In this document: positions 43,771 through 52,346 of the stretch, one piece after another
Position numbering within the stretch: position 1 is the stretch's first letter
Layout of the letters: each line of letters starts with the position of its first letter
Source: Methylotetracoccus oryzae
Lineage (GTDB): Bacteria; Pseudomonadota; Gammaproteobacteria; Methylococcales; Methylococcaceae
Direction of reading: 5' to 3'
Assembly (NCBI RefSeq): GCF_006175985.1
Contig: NZ_SRSH01000016.1
Location: forward strand, 78,319 to 142,318
Length of the DNA: 64,000 nucleotides
Notes under the pieces: model-generated
Seen by the model: only the letters and a program-made list of their open reading frames with translations
What the model was told of the DNA's origin: nothing
Databases searched by the model: none
Made by a program: the position numbers and the translations under genes

Positions 43771-46461
43771 ATGACGCATGTGGCGCCGGAGACGACGGGT
43801 CACTCGGAGCCGGGTCCGATCAAGACGACGTGCCCGTACTGCGGCGTCGGTTGCGGCGTGCTCGCGACGCGGGGGCCGACGGGGGTCCGGATCAAGGGCG
43901 ATCCGGAGCATCCGGCCAACCAGGGGCGCCTATGCTCGAAGGGTTCGGCCCTGGCAGAAACGCTGTCGCTGGAAACGCGGTTGCTGTACCCGGAGATTGC
44001 CGGCCGGCGCGTTTCATGGGACACCGCGCTGGACAAGGTCGCGCGGCGCTTCAGTGAGGCGATCGCCGAGCATGGACCGGATGCGGTCGCCTTCTACGTG
44101 TCGGGCCAGTTGCTGACCGAAGACTATTACGTCGCGAACAAGCTGATGAAGGGCTTCATCGGCTCGGCTAACATCGACACGAACTCGCGGCTGTGCATGG
44201 CCTCCAGCGTCGCCGGCCACCGCCGGGCGTTCGGCGAGGATCTGGTGCCGGGCTGCTACGAGGATCTGGAACTGGCCGATCTCGTCGTGCTGGTCGGATC
44301 CAATGCCGCCTGGTGCCATCCGGTCATCCATCAGCGATTGATGAAGGCCCGGGAGCGGAATCCGGCCGCGCGTCTCGTCACGATCGATCCGCGCCGCACG
44401 GCGACCGCCGAATCGGCCGACCTGCATCTCGCGGTCGCGCCGGGCACGGATGTGATCCTGTTCGCCGGCTTGCTGGACTACCTGCGGCGCAACGACGGCC
44501 TGGACTACGACTTCATCGAGCGCCACACGGAAGGGCTGGCCGCCGCGCTCAACGCGGCGCGTCAGACCGCGCCGTCCATTCCGGCGGTCGCCGCGGCCTG
44601 CGGTCTGGCGGAAGGCGATGTGTCGTGCTTCTACCACTGGTTCGCGCGGACGCCTAAGGCCGTGACGGCCTGGTCACAGGGAGTCAACCAGTCCAGCGCC
44701 GGCACCGACAAGGTCAACGCGATCGTCAACGTGCATCTCGCGACCGGCCGTATCGGCCAACCCGGAATGGGGCCGTTTTCGCTGACCGGCCAGCCGAACG
44801 CGATGGGCGGGCGTGAGGTCGGAGGGCTCGCGAACCAGCTGGCCGCACACCTCGACATCGAGAATGCCGATCACCGCGAACTCGCCCGTGATTTCTGGCG
44901 TTCGCCGCGCATCGCCGAACGGCCGGGACTGAAAGCCGTCGATCTGTTTCGGGCGATCGGCGAAGGACGCATCAAGGCATTGTGGATCATCGCGACCAAT
45001 CCGGTCGCCAGCCTGCCGGACGTCAACGCCGCGCGGGCGGCGCTGGGGGACTGCCCGTTCGTGGTTGTGTCCGACTGCGAGGCGGGAACGGATCTGTCCC
45101 GCTATGCCCATGTGCAACTGCCCGCGCTGGCCTGGGGCGAGAAGGACGGCACGGTGACCAACTCCGAGCGCCGGATCTCGCGCCAGCGGGCGTTCCTGCC
45201 GGCGCCTGGCGAGGCGCGCGCGGACTGGTGGATGCTGGCCGAGGTCGGGCGGCGGATGGGCTACGGGGAGGCGTTTCGTTACCGCAGTCCCGACCAGATT
45301 TTCCGCGAACATGCCGCGCTCTCGGGGTATCGGAACGCTGGGCAGCGGGTGTTCGACATTGCGGGTCTTTCCGGGCTGGCAGCCGAGGCTTATGATGGCC
45401 TGCACCCCATCCAATGGCCGGTTACGACGGAAATGCCCGAGGGCAGCGCCCGTCTCGAGATGCCGGCCATGACCGACCGCGCCGGGCGTCGCGCGCGTTT
45501 TGTCCCGGTCGCGTACCGGGCGCCGCTGTCGACGACCGATCCCGAGCATCCGCTGATCCTGAACACCGGCCGCATCCGCGATCAGTGGCACACGATGACC
45601 CGCACCGGCAAGGCGGCACGGCTGAACGCGCATCTGTCCGAACCCTATGCCGAACTGCATCCGCGCGATGCCGGCGCCCTCGGAATCCTGGACGGTGCGC
45701 TGGTGCGCTTGACCAGCCGGCATGGCGTGATGCTGGCCCGCGCCCGGGTCACCGACGCGCAGCAGTGCGGTTCGGTATTCGCGCCGATGCACTGGACCGA
45801 CGCCAATGCCCGCGGTGCGTTGGTCAATGCGCTGGTCGGCCCGGCTTGCGATCCGGTGTCCGGCGAGCCCGAGTCGAAATTCACGCCGGTGCGAGTCGAG
45901 GCCTATCGTCCCGCATGGCAGGGCTTTGCGTTCTCGCGCCAGCCGCTGGCCTTTCCGGACGCGACCTACTGTGTCGCCATCCGGGGACGTGGTCACTGGC
46001 GCTACGAATTGGCCGGGGAGAGCGCGCCGGACGATTGGGGCGCCGCCGCGCGTGCCGCGGGAGGGGGCGACGCGGACGAATGGCTGGAATTCTCCGATCC
46101 GCGCGCCCGGCGCTACCGCTGCGCCCGTTTGTCGGCATCGCAACTGGCGTTCTGCCTGTTCGTCGAAACCGGTTCGAGCCTCCCGGCACGCGACTGGCTG
46201 AGCTCGTTGTTCGGTGACCACCCGGTCCCGGAGGACGCGCGCCGTGCGCTGCTGTCGGGCAAGCCTGCAAACGCCGAACAGGACCGGGGCCAAACGGTTT
46301 GCTCTTGCTTCGGGGTCGGGATCAACACCTTGCGTGCCGCGATTCGCGAGCACGGCTTGACGACCACTGCCGAAATCGGAGACCTGCTGAAAGCGGGCCG
46401 GAACTGCGGTTCCTGCGTGCCGGAACTGCGCATCCTGCTGCAGGAAGCCCGCGTCTCCTGA
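43771..46461 (+). CDS. nasA: Assimilatory nitrate reductase catalytic subunit
   Basis: This 896-residue molybdoenzyme reduces nitrate to nitrite. The N-terminal [4Fe-4S] motif is TTCPYCGVGCGVLATR (CX2CX3C) with the fourth ligand in GRLCSKGSAL. The Mo-bis-MGD domain follows, with the likely molybdenum cysteine in NSRLCMASSV and pterin-site stretches such as GREVGGLANQLAAHLDIENA. A molybdopterin-dinucleotide-binding domain covers about 590-720. The C-terminus carries a BFD-like [2Fe-2S] domain (VCSCFGVGIN, then CGSCVPELR), an electron-entry module found in the NasA/NasC type. It is encoded directly after nirD. Confidence 0.95.
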   Translation: MTHVAPETTGHSEPGPIKTTCPYCGVGCGVLATRGPTGVRIKGDPEHPANQGRLCSKGSALAETLSLETRLLYPEIAGRRVSWDTALDKVARRFSEAIAEHGPDAVAFYVSGQLLTEDYYVANKLMKGFIGSANIDTNSRLCMASSVAGHRRAFGEDLVPGCYEDLELADLVVLVGSNAAWCHPVIHQRLMKARERNPAARLVTIDPRRTATAESADLHLAVAPGTDVILFAGLLDYLRRNDGLDYDFIERHTEGLAAALNAARQTAPSIPAVAAACGLAEGDVSCFYHWFARTPKAVTAWSQGVNQSSAGTDKVNAIVNVHLATGRIGQPGMGPFSLTGQPNAMGGREVGGLANQLAAHLDIENADHRELARDFWRSPRIAERPGLKAVDLFRAIGEGRIKALWIIATNPVASLPDVNAARAALGDCPFVVVSDCEAGTDLSRYAHVQLPALAWGEKDGTVTNSERRISRQRAFLPAPGEARADWWMLAEVGRRMGYGEAFRYRSPDQIFREHAALSGYRNAGQRVFDIAGLSGLAAEAYDGLHPIQWPVTTEMPEGSARLEMPAMTDRAGRRARFVPVAYRAPLSTTDPEHPLILNTGRIRDQWHTMTRTGKAARLNAHLSEPYAELHPRDAGALGILDGALVRLTSRHGVMLARARVTDAQQCGSVFAPMHWTDANARGALVNALVGPACDPVSGEPESKFTPVRVEAYRPAWQGFAFSRQPLAFPDATYCVAIRGRGHWRYELAGESAPDDWGAAARAAGGGDADEWLEFSDPRARRYRCARLSASQLAFCLFVETGSSLPARDWLSSLFGDHPVPEDARRALLSGKPANAEQDRGQTVCSCFGVGINTLRAAIREHGLTTTAEIGDLLKAGRNCGSCVPELRILLQEARVS

Positions 46462-46513
46462 ACGCGGGCGCATTGAACATTCGATTCCCTTTGAACCTTG
46501 AGGAGACGCTCGA

Positions 46514-47812
46514 TTGACTTCTGCAGAGCCCCCGAACCGTGACGCGGTTCCCGAGAAGTCGCGGCTGACGCTGGGCTTCGTTCCGCTAACCGACTGCGCG
46601 CCGCTGGTCATTGCGCAGGAACAAGGCCTGTTCGCCCGCCACGGGCTCGACGTCACGCTGTCGCGCGAGGCGTCCTGGGCGAACATTCGCGACAAGGTCG
46701 CCGCGGGCTTGTTGGACGGCGCGCAGATGCTGGCCAGCATGCCGCTGGCGACGACCCTCGGTCTAGGTGAGGTCCAGCAGGCGACCGTCACCGCGCTGTC
46801 GCTGGACTTGAACGGGAATGCCATCACCGTTTCGAATGCGTTTTACGACGAGATGGCGACGCTCGATCCGGACGGATCCGGTGAGGCGCCGGTCGCAGCC
46901 GATCGCCTCAAACAACTCATCGATGCGCGCCACGCGGCGGGCAGAACGCCGCCGGTGTTCGCGATGGTGTTTCCGTACTCGACGCATAACTACCTGCTGC
47001 GCTACTGGCTGGCGGCGGGCGGTGTCGACCCGGACCGTGATCTGCGACTGGTCGTGATCCCGCCGCCGCAGATGGTCGAGGCCCTGCGCATCGGTGCCAT
47101 CGACGGCTTCTGCGTCGGTGAGCCGTGGAATGCCGCCGCGGTGGCCGAGGGACTGGGGCGCGTGCTGACGACCAGTCACGACATCTGGAACAACCATCCC
47201 GAGAAGGTCCTCGGCGTCAACGCCGACTGGGCTGAACGGTATCCGGCTACGCACAAGGCGGTCATCAAGGCGCTGATCGAGGCGACCCGCTGGCTCGACG
47301 AACCCTCAAATCGGCGAACAGCGGCCGAGCTGTTGTCACATCCGGACTACGTCGGTGCACCGGCCGAGATCATCGCGATGTCGATGACCGGTTCGTACCG
47401 TTATGCCGCCGGCGACGCGCCGCTCCCGATGCCGGATTTCAATGTGTTTTCCCGCTACGCGGCCAACTTCCCGTGGCGCTCGCACGCGCTATGGCTGCTG
47501 ACGCAGATGGTCCGATGGGGGCAGATCCGGGAACCGATCGACCTGCGCGGTATCGCACACACGGTGTACCGGCCCGACCTCTATCGGCAGGCCGCCGGCG
47601 AACTCGCGATCGTGTGCCCGGCCGACGATGAGAAATCCGAGGGCGCGCATGCCGCGCCATGGCAGCGCGACGGGATGACGCTGGGCGCCGACCGCTTCGT
47701 CGATGACAGCGTGTTCGACCCGGCGGACCCCGTTGCCTATCTGCTCGGCTGCGAATTGCACCACCGCAAGCTCGATCCGGCCGAACTGTTCGGACCGCGG
47801 GGCCGCCCGTGA
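46514..47812 (+). CDS. nasS: NasS-type cytoplasmic nitrate sensor (CmpA/NrtA family)
   Basis: This 432-residue protein belongs to the CmpA/NrtA/NasS group of substrate-binding folds (LGFVPLTDCAPLVIAQEQGL near residue 20, FPYSTHNYLLRYWLAAGGVD near 155, IDGFCVGEPWNAAAVAEG). It lacks a signal peptide and lipobox, so it is cytoplasmic like NasS rather than a transport protein, and no ABC permease is encoded nearby. NasS binds nitrate and otherwise sequesters the antiterminator NasT. It starts at TTG behind AGGAG. Its stop overlaps the NasT start, so the pair is translationally coupled. Confidence 0.9.
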   Translation: MTSAEPPNRDAVPEKSRLTLGFVPLTDCAPLVIAQEQGLFARHGLDVTLSREASWANIRDKVAAGLLDGAQMLASMPLATTLGLGEVQQATVTALSLDLNGNAITVSNAFYDEMATLDPDGSGEAPVAADRLKQLIDARHAAGRTPPVFAMVFPYSTHNYLLRYWLAAGGVDPDRDLRLVVIPPPQMVEALRIGAIDGFCVGEPWNAAAVAEGLGRVLTTSHDIWNNHPEKVLGVNADWAERYPATHKAVIKALIEATRWLDEPSNRRTAAELLSHPDYVGAPAEIIAMSMTGSYRYAAGDAPLPMPDFNVFSRYAANFPWRSHALWLLTQMVRWGQIREPIDLRGIAHTVYRPDLYRQAAGELAIVCPADDEKSEGAHAAPWQRDGMTLGADRFVDDSVFDPADPVAYLLGCELHHRKLDPAELFGPRGRP

Positions 47813-48390
47813 ACATGCTGCGCATCATGATCGTCGACCAGGATCCGGCCCGCAGCGCGGTGCTGGAGCAGGCACTGACCGATGCCGGCCACCGCGTCGT
47901 CGCCCGGACCGTCGACGAAGGCAGCCTGTTGCAGATCGTCACCGATGCCCAGCCCGACGTCGTCATCATCGACATGGAGGCGCCGGGCCGCGACACGCTG
48001 GAGGACCTGCGCGAGGTCAGCCGCGACAACCCCAAGCCGATCATCATGTTTTCGAACAACCGCGACGGCGAGTACATCCGCCAGGCCGTGCAGGCCGGCG
48101 TCAGCGCCTACGTGGTCGACGGCCTCAGCAAGGAACGCATCCTGCCGATCGTCGACGTCGCGATCGCGCGCTTCCGAGAATTCCAGGCGCTGCGCCGCGA
48201 GCTCGCCGACACCAAGGTCCAACTCGCCGACCGCAAGATCGTCGACAAGGCCAAGGGCATCCTGATCCAGCGCAAGGGACTTACCGAAGAACAGGCTTAC
48301 GCACTGCTGCGCAAGACCGCGATGAACCGGGGGCTGCGCATCGCCGACGTCGCGCGGACCTTGTTGTCGTTGGAGGGGATGGAGGGCTGA
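47809..48390 (+). CDS. nasT: NasT, ANTAR-domain transcription antiterminator
   Basis: This 193-residue protein has an N-terminal receiver-like domain (RIMIVDQDPARSAVLEQALT, with an Asp in DVVIIDMEAPGRD) and a C-terminal ANTAR RNA-binding domain (about 125-190: KAKGILIQRKGLTEEQAYAL, then MNRGLRIADVARTLL). NasT binds nascent leader RNA and prevents termination; NasS holds it inactive without nitrate. The start is GTG 47809, overlapping the nasS stop, or ATG 47815. The expected RNA target lies about 10 kb upstream at the start of this operon, giving an autoregulatory loop. Confidence 0.93.
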   Translation: MNMLRIMIVDQDPARSAVLEQALTDAGHRVVARTVDEGSLLQIVTDAQPDVVIIDMEAPGRDTLEDLREVSRDNPKPIIMFSNNRDGEYIRQAVQAGVSAYVVDGLSKERILPIVDVAIARFREFQALRRELADTKVQLADRKIVDKAKGILIQRKGLTEEQAYALLRKTAMNRGLRIADVARTLLSLEGMEG

Positions 48391-48535
48391 GGTACCAATT
48401 CGGCGGTCGCGAGTGATCCTCGTCAGCAGCATTGGGGATCGGCGACAGCACCGTTGTTTTGCTAAAGCCGAGGTTCGGAACCAACGGCTTATGCTCAGCG
48501 TGGCGTAGCGATCAACAACAGCGTGTTCAGTCGCA

Positions 48536-49315
48536 TCATGTCCGCGTCGCTAACGCAATCATCTGACCGCGCGGGTGATTCCAGTCGCCGATGCGCGTCA
48601 GCTGCCAGCCGCCCGGTGAAGCAAGTTCCGCAAGCCGCTCGAAGGGATAGCGCCAGTTCCGTTGAGCATGCGATGGACCTTCAGGGTTGCCGGTTTCGGG
48701 CCCCTCAAACCAGGTGAAATAGAACCGCGATCCGGCATGCGAGCCGCCGCCGATTCCCGTGAAGCATTTCTCGATATCCGTAGGTGTCAGGTGGGTCAGC
48801 AGTGACTGGGCGATTGCATAGTCGAAGGGTTCTAGCCCCGTGACGTCGAAATCATAGTTACAGACGAATCTTGGCCTGCGGCTGGCACCCAAACCGTATA
48901 GCACCTCATGTTCTAGTCCTGCTGCGATAAGAGCCTCTTCACCTTCGATGGCCTGATAATGGCCGGGTTTGAGGAAAGGGATGAGATATTGCCCCAGGCG
49001 CAACGCCCCGCAGGCCACGTCAAGGAATACATGGTGCGGCTCCAAGCCTTGGGCAACGAGGAAATGGTACTGCATGCGCCCAATCCCATACCACATCTCG
49101 GGTGTCTGTCCGCCGATGTAGGCGCGGTGGCCAAGCGCTACGACCCGTTCGGGCGCAGGCAGGGAGAAGACCGCGTCCTCGCCCGGAACGCCATTCGGCG
49201 GTGCCGACGCTTCGGCAGGTGGATTGACTTGCGGTGCGACCGCCAGCGTTTCCTGTGCCTCAAGCAGCGGACGCCCGACGTCCGGTCTCAGTTCTCCTCT
49301 CGATTCTCCGCCCAC
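48536..49315 (-). CDS. Class I SAM-dependent methyltransferase-like protein
   Basis: The protein has 259 residues from a GTG at 49315; shorter starts are possible and the first 60 residues look disordered. The SAM-binding motif I is HHVFLDVACGALRLGQYLIP near residue 95, followed by an acidic motif II (YQAIEGEEALIAAGL) and FDYAIAQSLLTHLTPTDIEK as the post-motif region. Related proteins occur in glycan and cell-surface loci. The substrate is unknown. It is the only gene between the functional nasT and its decayed copy, so it arrived with the duplication. Confidence 0.75.
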   Translation of the reverse strand: MGGESRGELRPDVGRPLLEAQETLAVAPQVNPPAEASAPPNGVPGEDAVFSLPAPERVVALGHRAYIGGQTPEMWYGIGRMQYHFLVAQGLEPHHVFLDVACGALRLGQYLIPFLKPGHYQAIEGEEALIAAGLEHEVLYGLGASRRPRFVCNYDFDVTGLEPFDYAIAQSLLTHLTPTDIEKCFTGIGGGSHAGSRFYFTWFEGPETGNPEGPSHAQRNWRYPFERLAELASPGGWQLTRIGDWNHPRGQMIALATRT

Positions 49316-49399
49316 TATATTTGCTCTCCATTTTCCGTCTACACGTTGTGCGATACTAGACCAGCCGCGCCTTAATCACTAGCACATCGGCTAAGTCCA

Positions 49400-49765
49400 T
49401 CTTCCCCAAGCCCGCAGAGAAGTCAGCCGACTCCTTTTCTGCCATGGCCGTGAGATGGGATGACGCTGGGCGCCGACCGCTTCGTCGGCGGCAGCGTGTT
49501 CGACCCGGCGCACCCCGTTGCCTATCTGCTCGGCCGCGAATTGCACCACCGCAAGCTCGATCCGGCCGAACTGTTCGGACCGCGGGGCCGCCCGTGAACA
49601 TGCTGCGCATGAGGAACAGGCCTACGCACTGCTGCGCAAAACCGCGATGAACCGGGGCCTGCGCATCGCGGATGTCGCGCGGACTCTATTGTCGCTGGAA
49701 GGGATGGACGGCTAGGGTAACCGTTCGGCGGTCGCGAGTAGTCGGCGTCAGCAGCCTTGTGTGCT
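49400..49765 (+). pseudogene. Truncated, internally deleted duplicate of the nasS-nasT junction
   Basis: Bases 49441-49610 match 47656-47825 (end of nasS plus first bases of nasT) with no gaps and few substitutions. The copy then skips 460 bases and continues 49611-49715 against 48286-48390 (end of nasT). Similarity runs on about 50 bases downstream, and a weaker match extends upstream to about 49400. The 460-base deletion is not a multiple of three, and an in-frame stop occurs in the nasS part, so nothing functional can be made. Two frames with NasT-like ends (ALLRKTAMNRGLRIADVA) survive as relics. Confidence 0.9.
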
Positions 49766-49820
49766 CCGTTATGACAACGAGCGCGTTATAGGCGATGACG
49801 GGTAAATGGGAGCGAGCGAG

Positions 49821-49853
49821 ATGCCCTATGGATGCCCTATGGATGCCCTATGT
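49821..49853. repeat. Three tandem 11-bp repeats upstream of an HTH gene
   Basis: ATGCCCTATGG occurs at 49821-49831 and 49832-49842, and ATGCCCTATGT at 49843-49853. The 11-bp period equals about one helical turn, so bound proteins would line up on one DNA face. The array ends 59 bases before the start of the helix-turn-helix protein gene, a natural place for an autoregulatory operator. Confidence 0.7.
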
Positions 49854-49912
49854 CTTCTCAACGCCTGAACGACTGATGGCCGCTTATTCAGCTGACATCG
49901 CGAGGTGGAACC

Positions 49913-50260
49913 ATGAACACGGTCGTGCTTGACGTGCGCTCGTTAAAAGAGACGCTTGCGGATGCGGCAAGCGCCATGAATTACGGTCTCGGCGAGGCCG
50001 AGGCACACATCAGCTTTGCGACTCCGGAACTGTTGTGGCAGGTGTTGACTGCCAAACGGTGGCAGCTTCTAGAAACCCTTTGCGGGGCGGGGCCCCTGTC
50101 CATTCGCGAGACCGCGCGTCGGGTCGGTCGTGATGTAAAGGCGGTTCACAGCGACGTGACCGAGCTGCTGAATGCCGGTGTGCTGACACGTTTCCCTGAC
50201 GGACGCATCGAGTTTTCGTACGATACCGTGAAGGTCGAGTTCCTGCTGCGAGGCGCGTGA
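49913..50260 (+). CDS. Winged-helix DNA-binding protein, possible orphan antitoxin
   Basis: This 115-residue protein has an N-terminal segment of about 45 residues (SFATPELLWQVLTAKRWQLL) and a winged helix near 55-110 (GPLSIRETARRVGRDVKAVH, then LLNAGVLTRFPDGRIEFSYD). The layout matches the HVO_A0114/TumA-like antitoxin group, whose genes normally follow a TumE-type toxin gene. No toxin frame is visible upstream, so this may be an orphan regulator or antitoxin. Tandem 11-bp repeats lie upstream. It stands alone on the plus strand. Confidence 0.75.
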   Translation: MNTVVLDVRSLKETLADAASAMNYGLGEAEAHISFATPELLWQVLTAKRWQLLETLCGAGPLSIRETARRVGRDVKAVHSDVTELLNAGVLTRFPDGRIEFSYDTVKVEFLLRGA

Positions 50261-50560
50261 CCCTTCAGTTCATGAGGCGGTTGTCGCGCCACAAACCGTG
50301 GAAGGCGTTGCCAGCTCGAGCGTTCAAAAAGTAGGTCGTGTTCTGCCACGGGTCGAGTCTCCGGGCATTGAAGCGCAATCACGGTTGGGGTCTTGGCGGA
50401 AAAGCCACGTAATGGAAAGCGGTGACGGTCACCCCTCAGTAGGTGAAACTACCTATTGTGCATAGGGCGTTCACCGTGGTTCACTCGCCGCCAAAACCCC
50501 CTCACGAATTCATAAGACGGCTAGTTTTGGCGGCTAAGTGGCGGGGCGCAAGGACCCCCT
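50261..50560. other. Intergenic region upstream of the dioxygenase gene
   Basis: I see no gene. A small interrupted palindrome (CCTA...TAGG, near 50452-50466) lies about 95 bases before the dioxygenase start. The region is more AT-rich than the operons to the left, in keeping with acquired DNA. Confidence 0.35.
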
Positions 50561-51601
50561 ATGAGCGCTGGACGAAACCGGGATCTGAGCGATTTGGTCG
50601 ACAAAGGCTATGTCGTGATCCGATCCTTTCTTGACCGGCATGAAATTACCCTTTTCGAGGCCGACATCTCCCAGAACGAGGGGGTTTGGTACGAGGCCTA
50701 TCGGGTCAAGATCCCACCCCGGAACCTGCTGCTACACCTTTCTGACAAGCTCGATGCCTTGACGGCGGCTATTTCCATGCAGACCGATATTGAAGCCACT
50801 TTCATGATCGGCGGAGTCTACTTTTTTACCGACGGCGGACAACGGTTTTCCTGGCACCAGGACCGCGAAAGCTACTATTTCACCCAAACGCATTATCACT
50901 ATCTCAATTTTTACATACCGATCATCAAACCGGACGCTGGGAAATCAAACCTTTCGCTCATTCCAATGAACCGCCTGCATGAGCGGAGTCCGGACCTGTA
51001 CGAGCAAGTGCTCGGGCGCGGTGCGTGTCTGGTGGAGGAGACGCAGCACAATTCGATCTTTTGCAATGAAAATGAGGGTGGGAAATACGGGAGCGTCAAC
51101 TACGACCTGTCGGAAATTGCCGAGACACCCGAGTTGAAGAGTGGCGATCTGCTGCTTCTCCGCGGAGACGTTATCCACAAGACCCAGGATGCCGAGACCA
51201 GTCGTGTCGCGCTCTCGATCCGCTTCACGCAAGGATCGCACGCCGTGTCCAAGGCAAAACTGGTGGATGGCGGCTTCAAGAAGTTCACGAAGATGCTCGA
51301 AATGCCCGCCTTCTATCAAAGCCTTCTCGCTTATTTCGATGCGCGGGGTACCGAGGACATTCCGTTTCAAGATTTCTATTCGGACGATTTCGCCCAATTC
51401 TGCCGCACGTGCCAAGGCACCCGCAGCGGGCTGCGCCGATACCTCGTAAACGAGAAGTTGCGCCGCCGCCTGTGGCAAAGCCTGATGGAAGTCGGCGCGG
51501 GCGCAATGCGGGCGGAAGCAGGGCGTGTCAATCGAAATGCGCGCAGGTGGCTGAAGGAGCGACTCGCCAAGAGTGCATGGCGGTCCGCGCTGTTCCGTTA
51601 A
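50561..51601 (+). CDS. Fe(II)/2-oxoglutarate dioxygenase (phytanoyl-CoA hydroxylase-like)
   Basis: This 346-residue protein shows the PhyH-type active site. The iron-binding HXD is in RFSWHQDRESYYFTQ (about residue 110), the distal His in LRGDVIHKTQDAE (about 207), and the 2-oxoglutarate-binding Arg in TSRVALSIRF. Two extra C-terminal helices (about 280-346) end in a lysine/arginine-rich stretch. Such enzymes hydroxylate small molecules or lipids; the substrate is unknown. The gene is isolated and its composition differs from the chromosomal operons, so transfer is plausible. Nearby methyltransferase and sulfotransferase genes hint at small-molecule or surface modification, but they are not in one operon. 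Confidence 0.8.
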   Translation: MSAGRNRDLSDLVDKGYVVIRSFLDRHEITLFEADISQNEGVWYEAYRVKIPPRNLLLHLSDKLDALTAAISMQTDIEATFMIGGVYFFTDGGQRFSWHQDRESYYFTQTHYHYLNFYIPIIKPDAGKSNLSLIPMNRLHERSPDLYEQVLGRGACLVEETQHNSIFCNENEGGKYGSVNYDLSEIAETPELKSGDLLLLRGDVIHKTQDAETSRVALSIRFTQGSHAVSKAKLVDGGFKKFTKMLEMPAFYQSLLAYFDARGTEDIPFQDFYSDDFAQFCRTCQGTRSGLRRYLVNEKLRRRLWQSLMEVGAGAMRAEAGRVNRNARRWLKERLAKSAWRSALFR

Positions 51602-51634
51602 TCATCCGAAACTCCGGTCGTAGGTAAGTGTCCA

Positions 51635-52192
51635 TTATGCCCACAACGCATCCAGCCCGAAGCTCAGCGCGTCGAAGGGCGGGGCACTGAGCGTGGCGTC
51701 GTCCTTGTAGACCGCTTCGAGACGCCAATGGGCCTCGTGTAATGCGAACACTTCCAGCGTGCGCGCGTCCGGGTCGATCAGCCAAACGTGGCCGACTCCC
51801 TGAGCGGCATAGATCGGGAGTTTGTCCGCGCGATCCATTTGCGCCGTAGACGGATACAACACTTCGCAAAGCCAGTCGGGGGGCAACTCGAAAAAGGCTT
51901 TGTCGGGCAGCGCCGGCAGGCGCTCGCGCCGCCATCCGGCGATGTCCGGTACGAGGATGTCGGAGCCCAGATGCAACTCCGGTTCATCCAGAATCCACCA
52001 ACCGCCGGGGCCGTCGCGTCCCTCGTCGTAGGTGGGCACGAGTTTGCCGCCCATGATCGACGAGGCGCGGGCATGCCTGGGTGCCGGTCGTGGCAGCACG
52101 ATCAACTGCCCATGGATGATCTGCGCGACGAAGCGATCCGGCACCTGGCACAGATCCTCATAGGTCGCTAAACGGGACGCCGGTGTCGACAT
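51635..52192 (-). CDS. Uma2-family (DUF820) putative endonuclease
   Basis: This 185-residue protein has the Uma2 PD-(D/E)XK-like layout: an N-terminal YEDLCQVPDRFVAQIIHGQL, then GPGGWWILDEPELHLGSDIL with the acidic DILVPDIAGW, and the catalytic-side motif CEVLYPSTAQMDRADKLPIY followed by GVGHVWLIDPDARTLEV. The family is widespread, especially in cyanobacteria and Actinobacteria, and its biological role is unclear. It stands alone on the minus strand. Confidence 0.88.
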   Translation of the reverse strand: MSTPASRLATYEDLCQVPDRFVAQIIHGQLIVLPRPAPRHARASSIMGGKLVPTYDEGRDGPGGWWILDEPELHLGSDILVPDIAGWRRERLPALPDKAFFELPPDWLCEVLYPSTAQMDRADKLPIYAAQGVGHVWLIDPDARTLEVFALHEAHWRLEAVYKDDATLSAPPFDALSFGLDALWA

Positions 52193-52346
52193 GGCGGGAT
52201 TCTCGCGTCTCGAGGCTTGGCGCTAGTGTACGGTGGCCGACGAAATAGGGAAAAGCTCAATCCCCTGGGTGAGGTTGAGGGACCCCACTCAAACCCGGCG
52301 GATCCGTGCCGCGGCCCGTAGGCGCGCGCGCACGGCTTCGACCCGC

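Noticed and set aside
44674..46827. 717-codon minus-strand frame
   Set aside because: Antisense to the nitrate reductase gene.
49821..49853. CRISPR-like repeats
   Set aside because: The units are 11 bp and directly abutting with no spacers.
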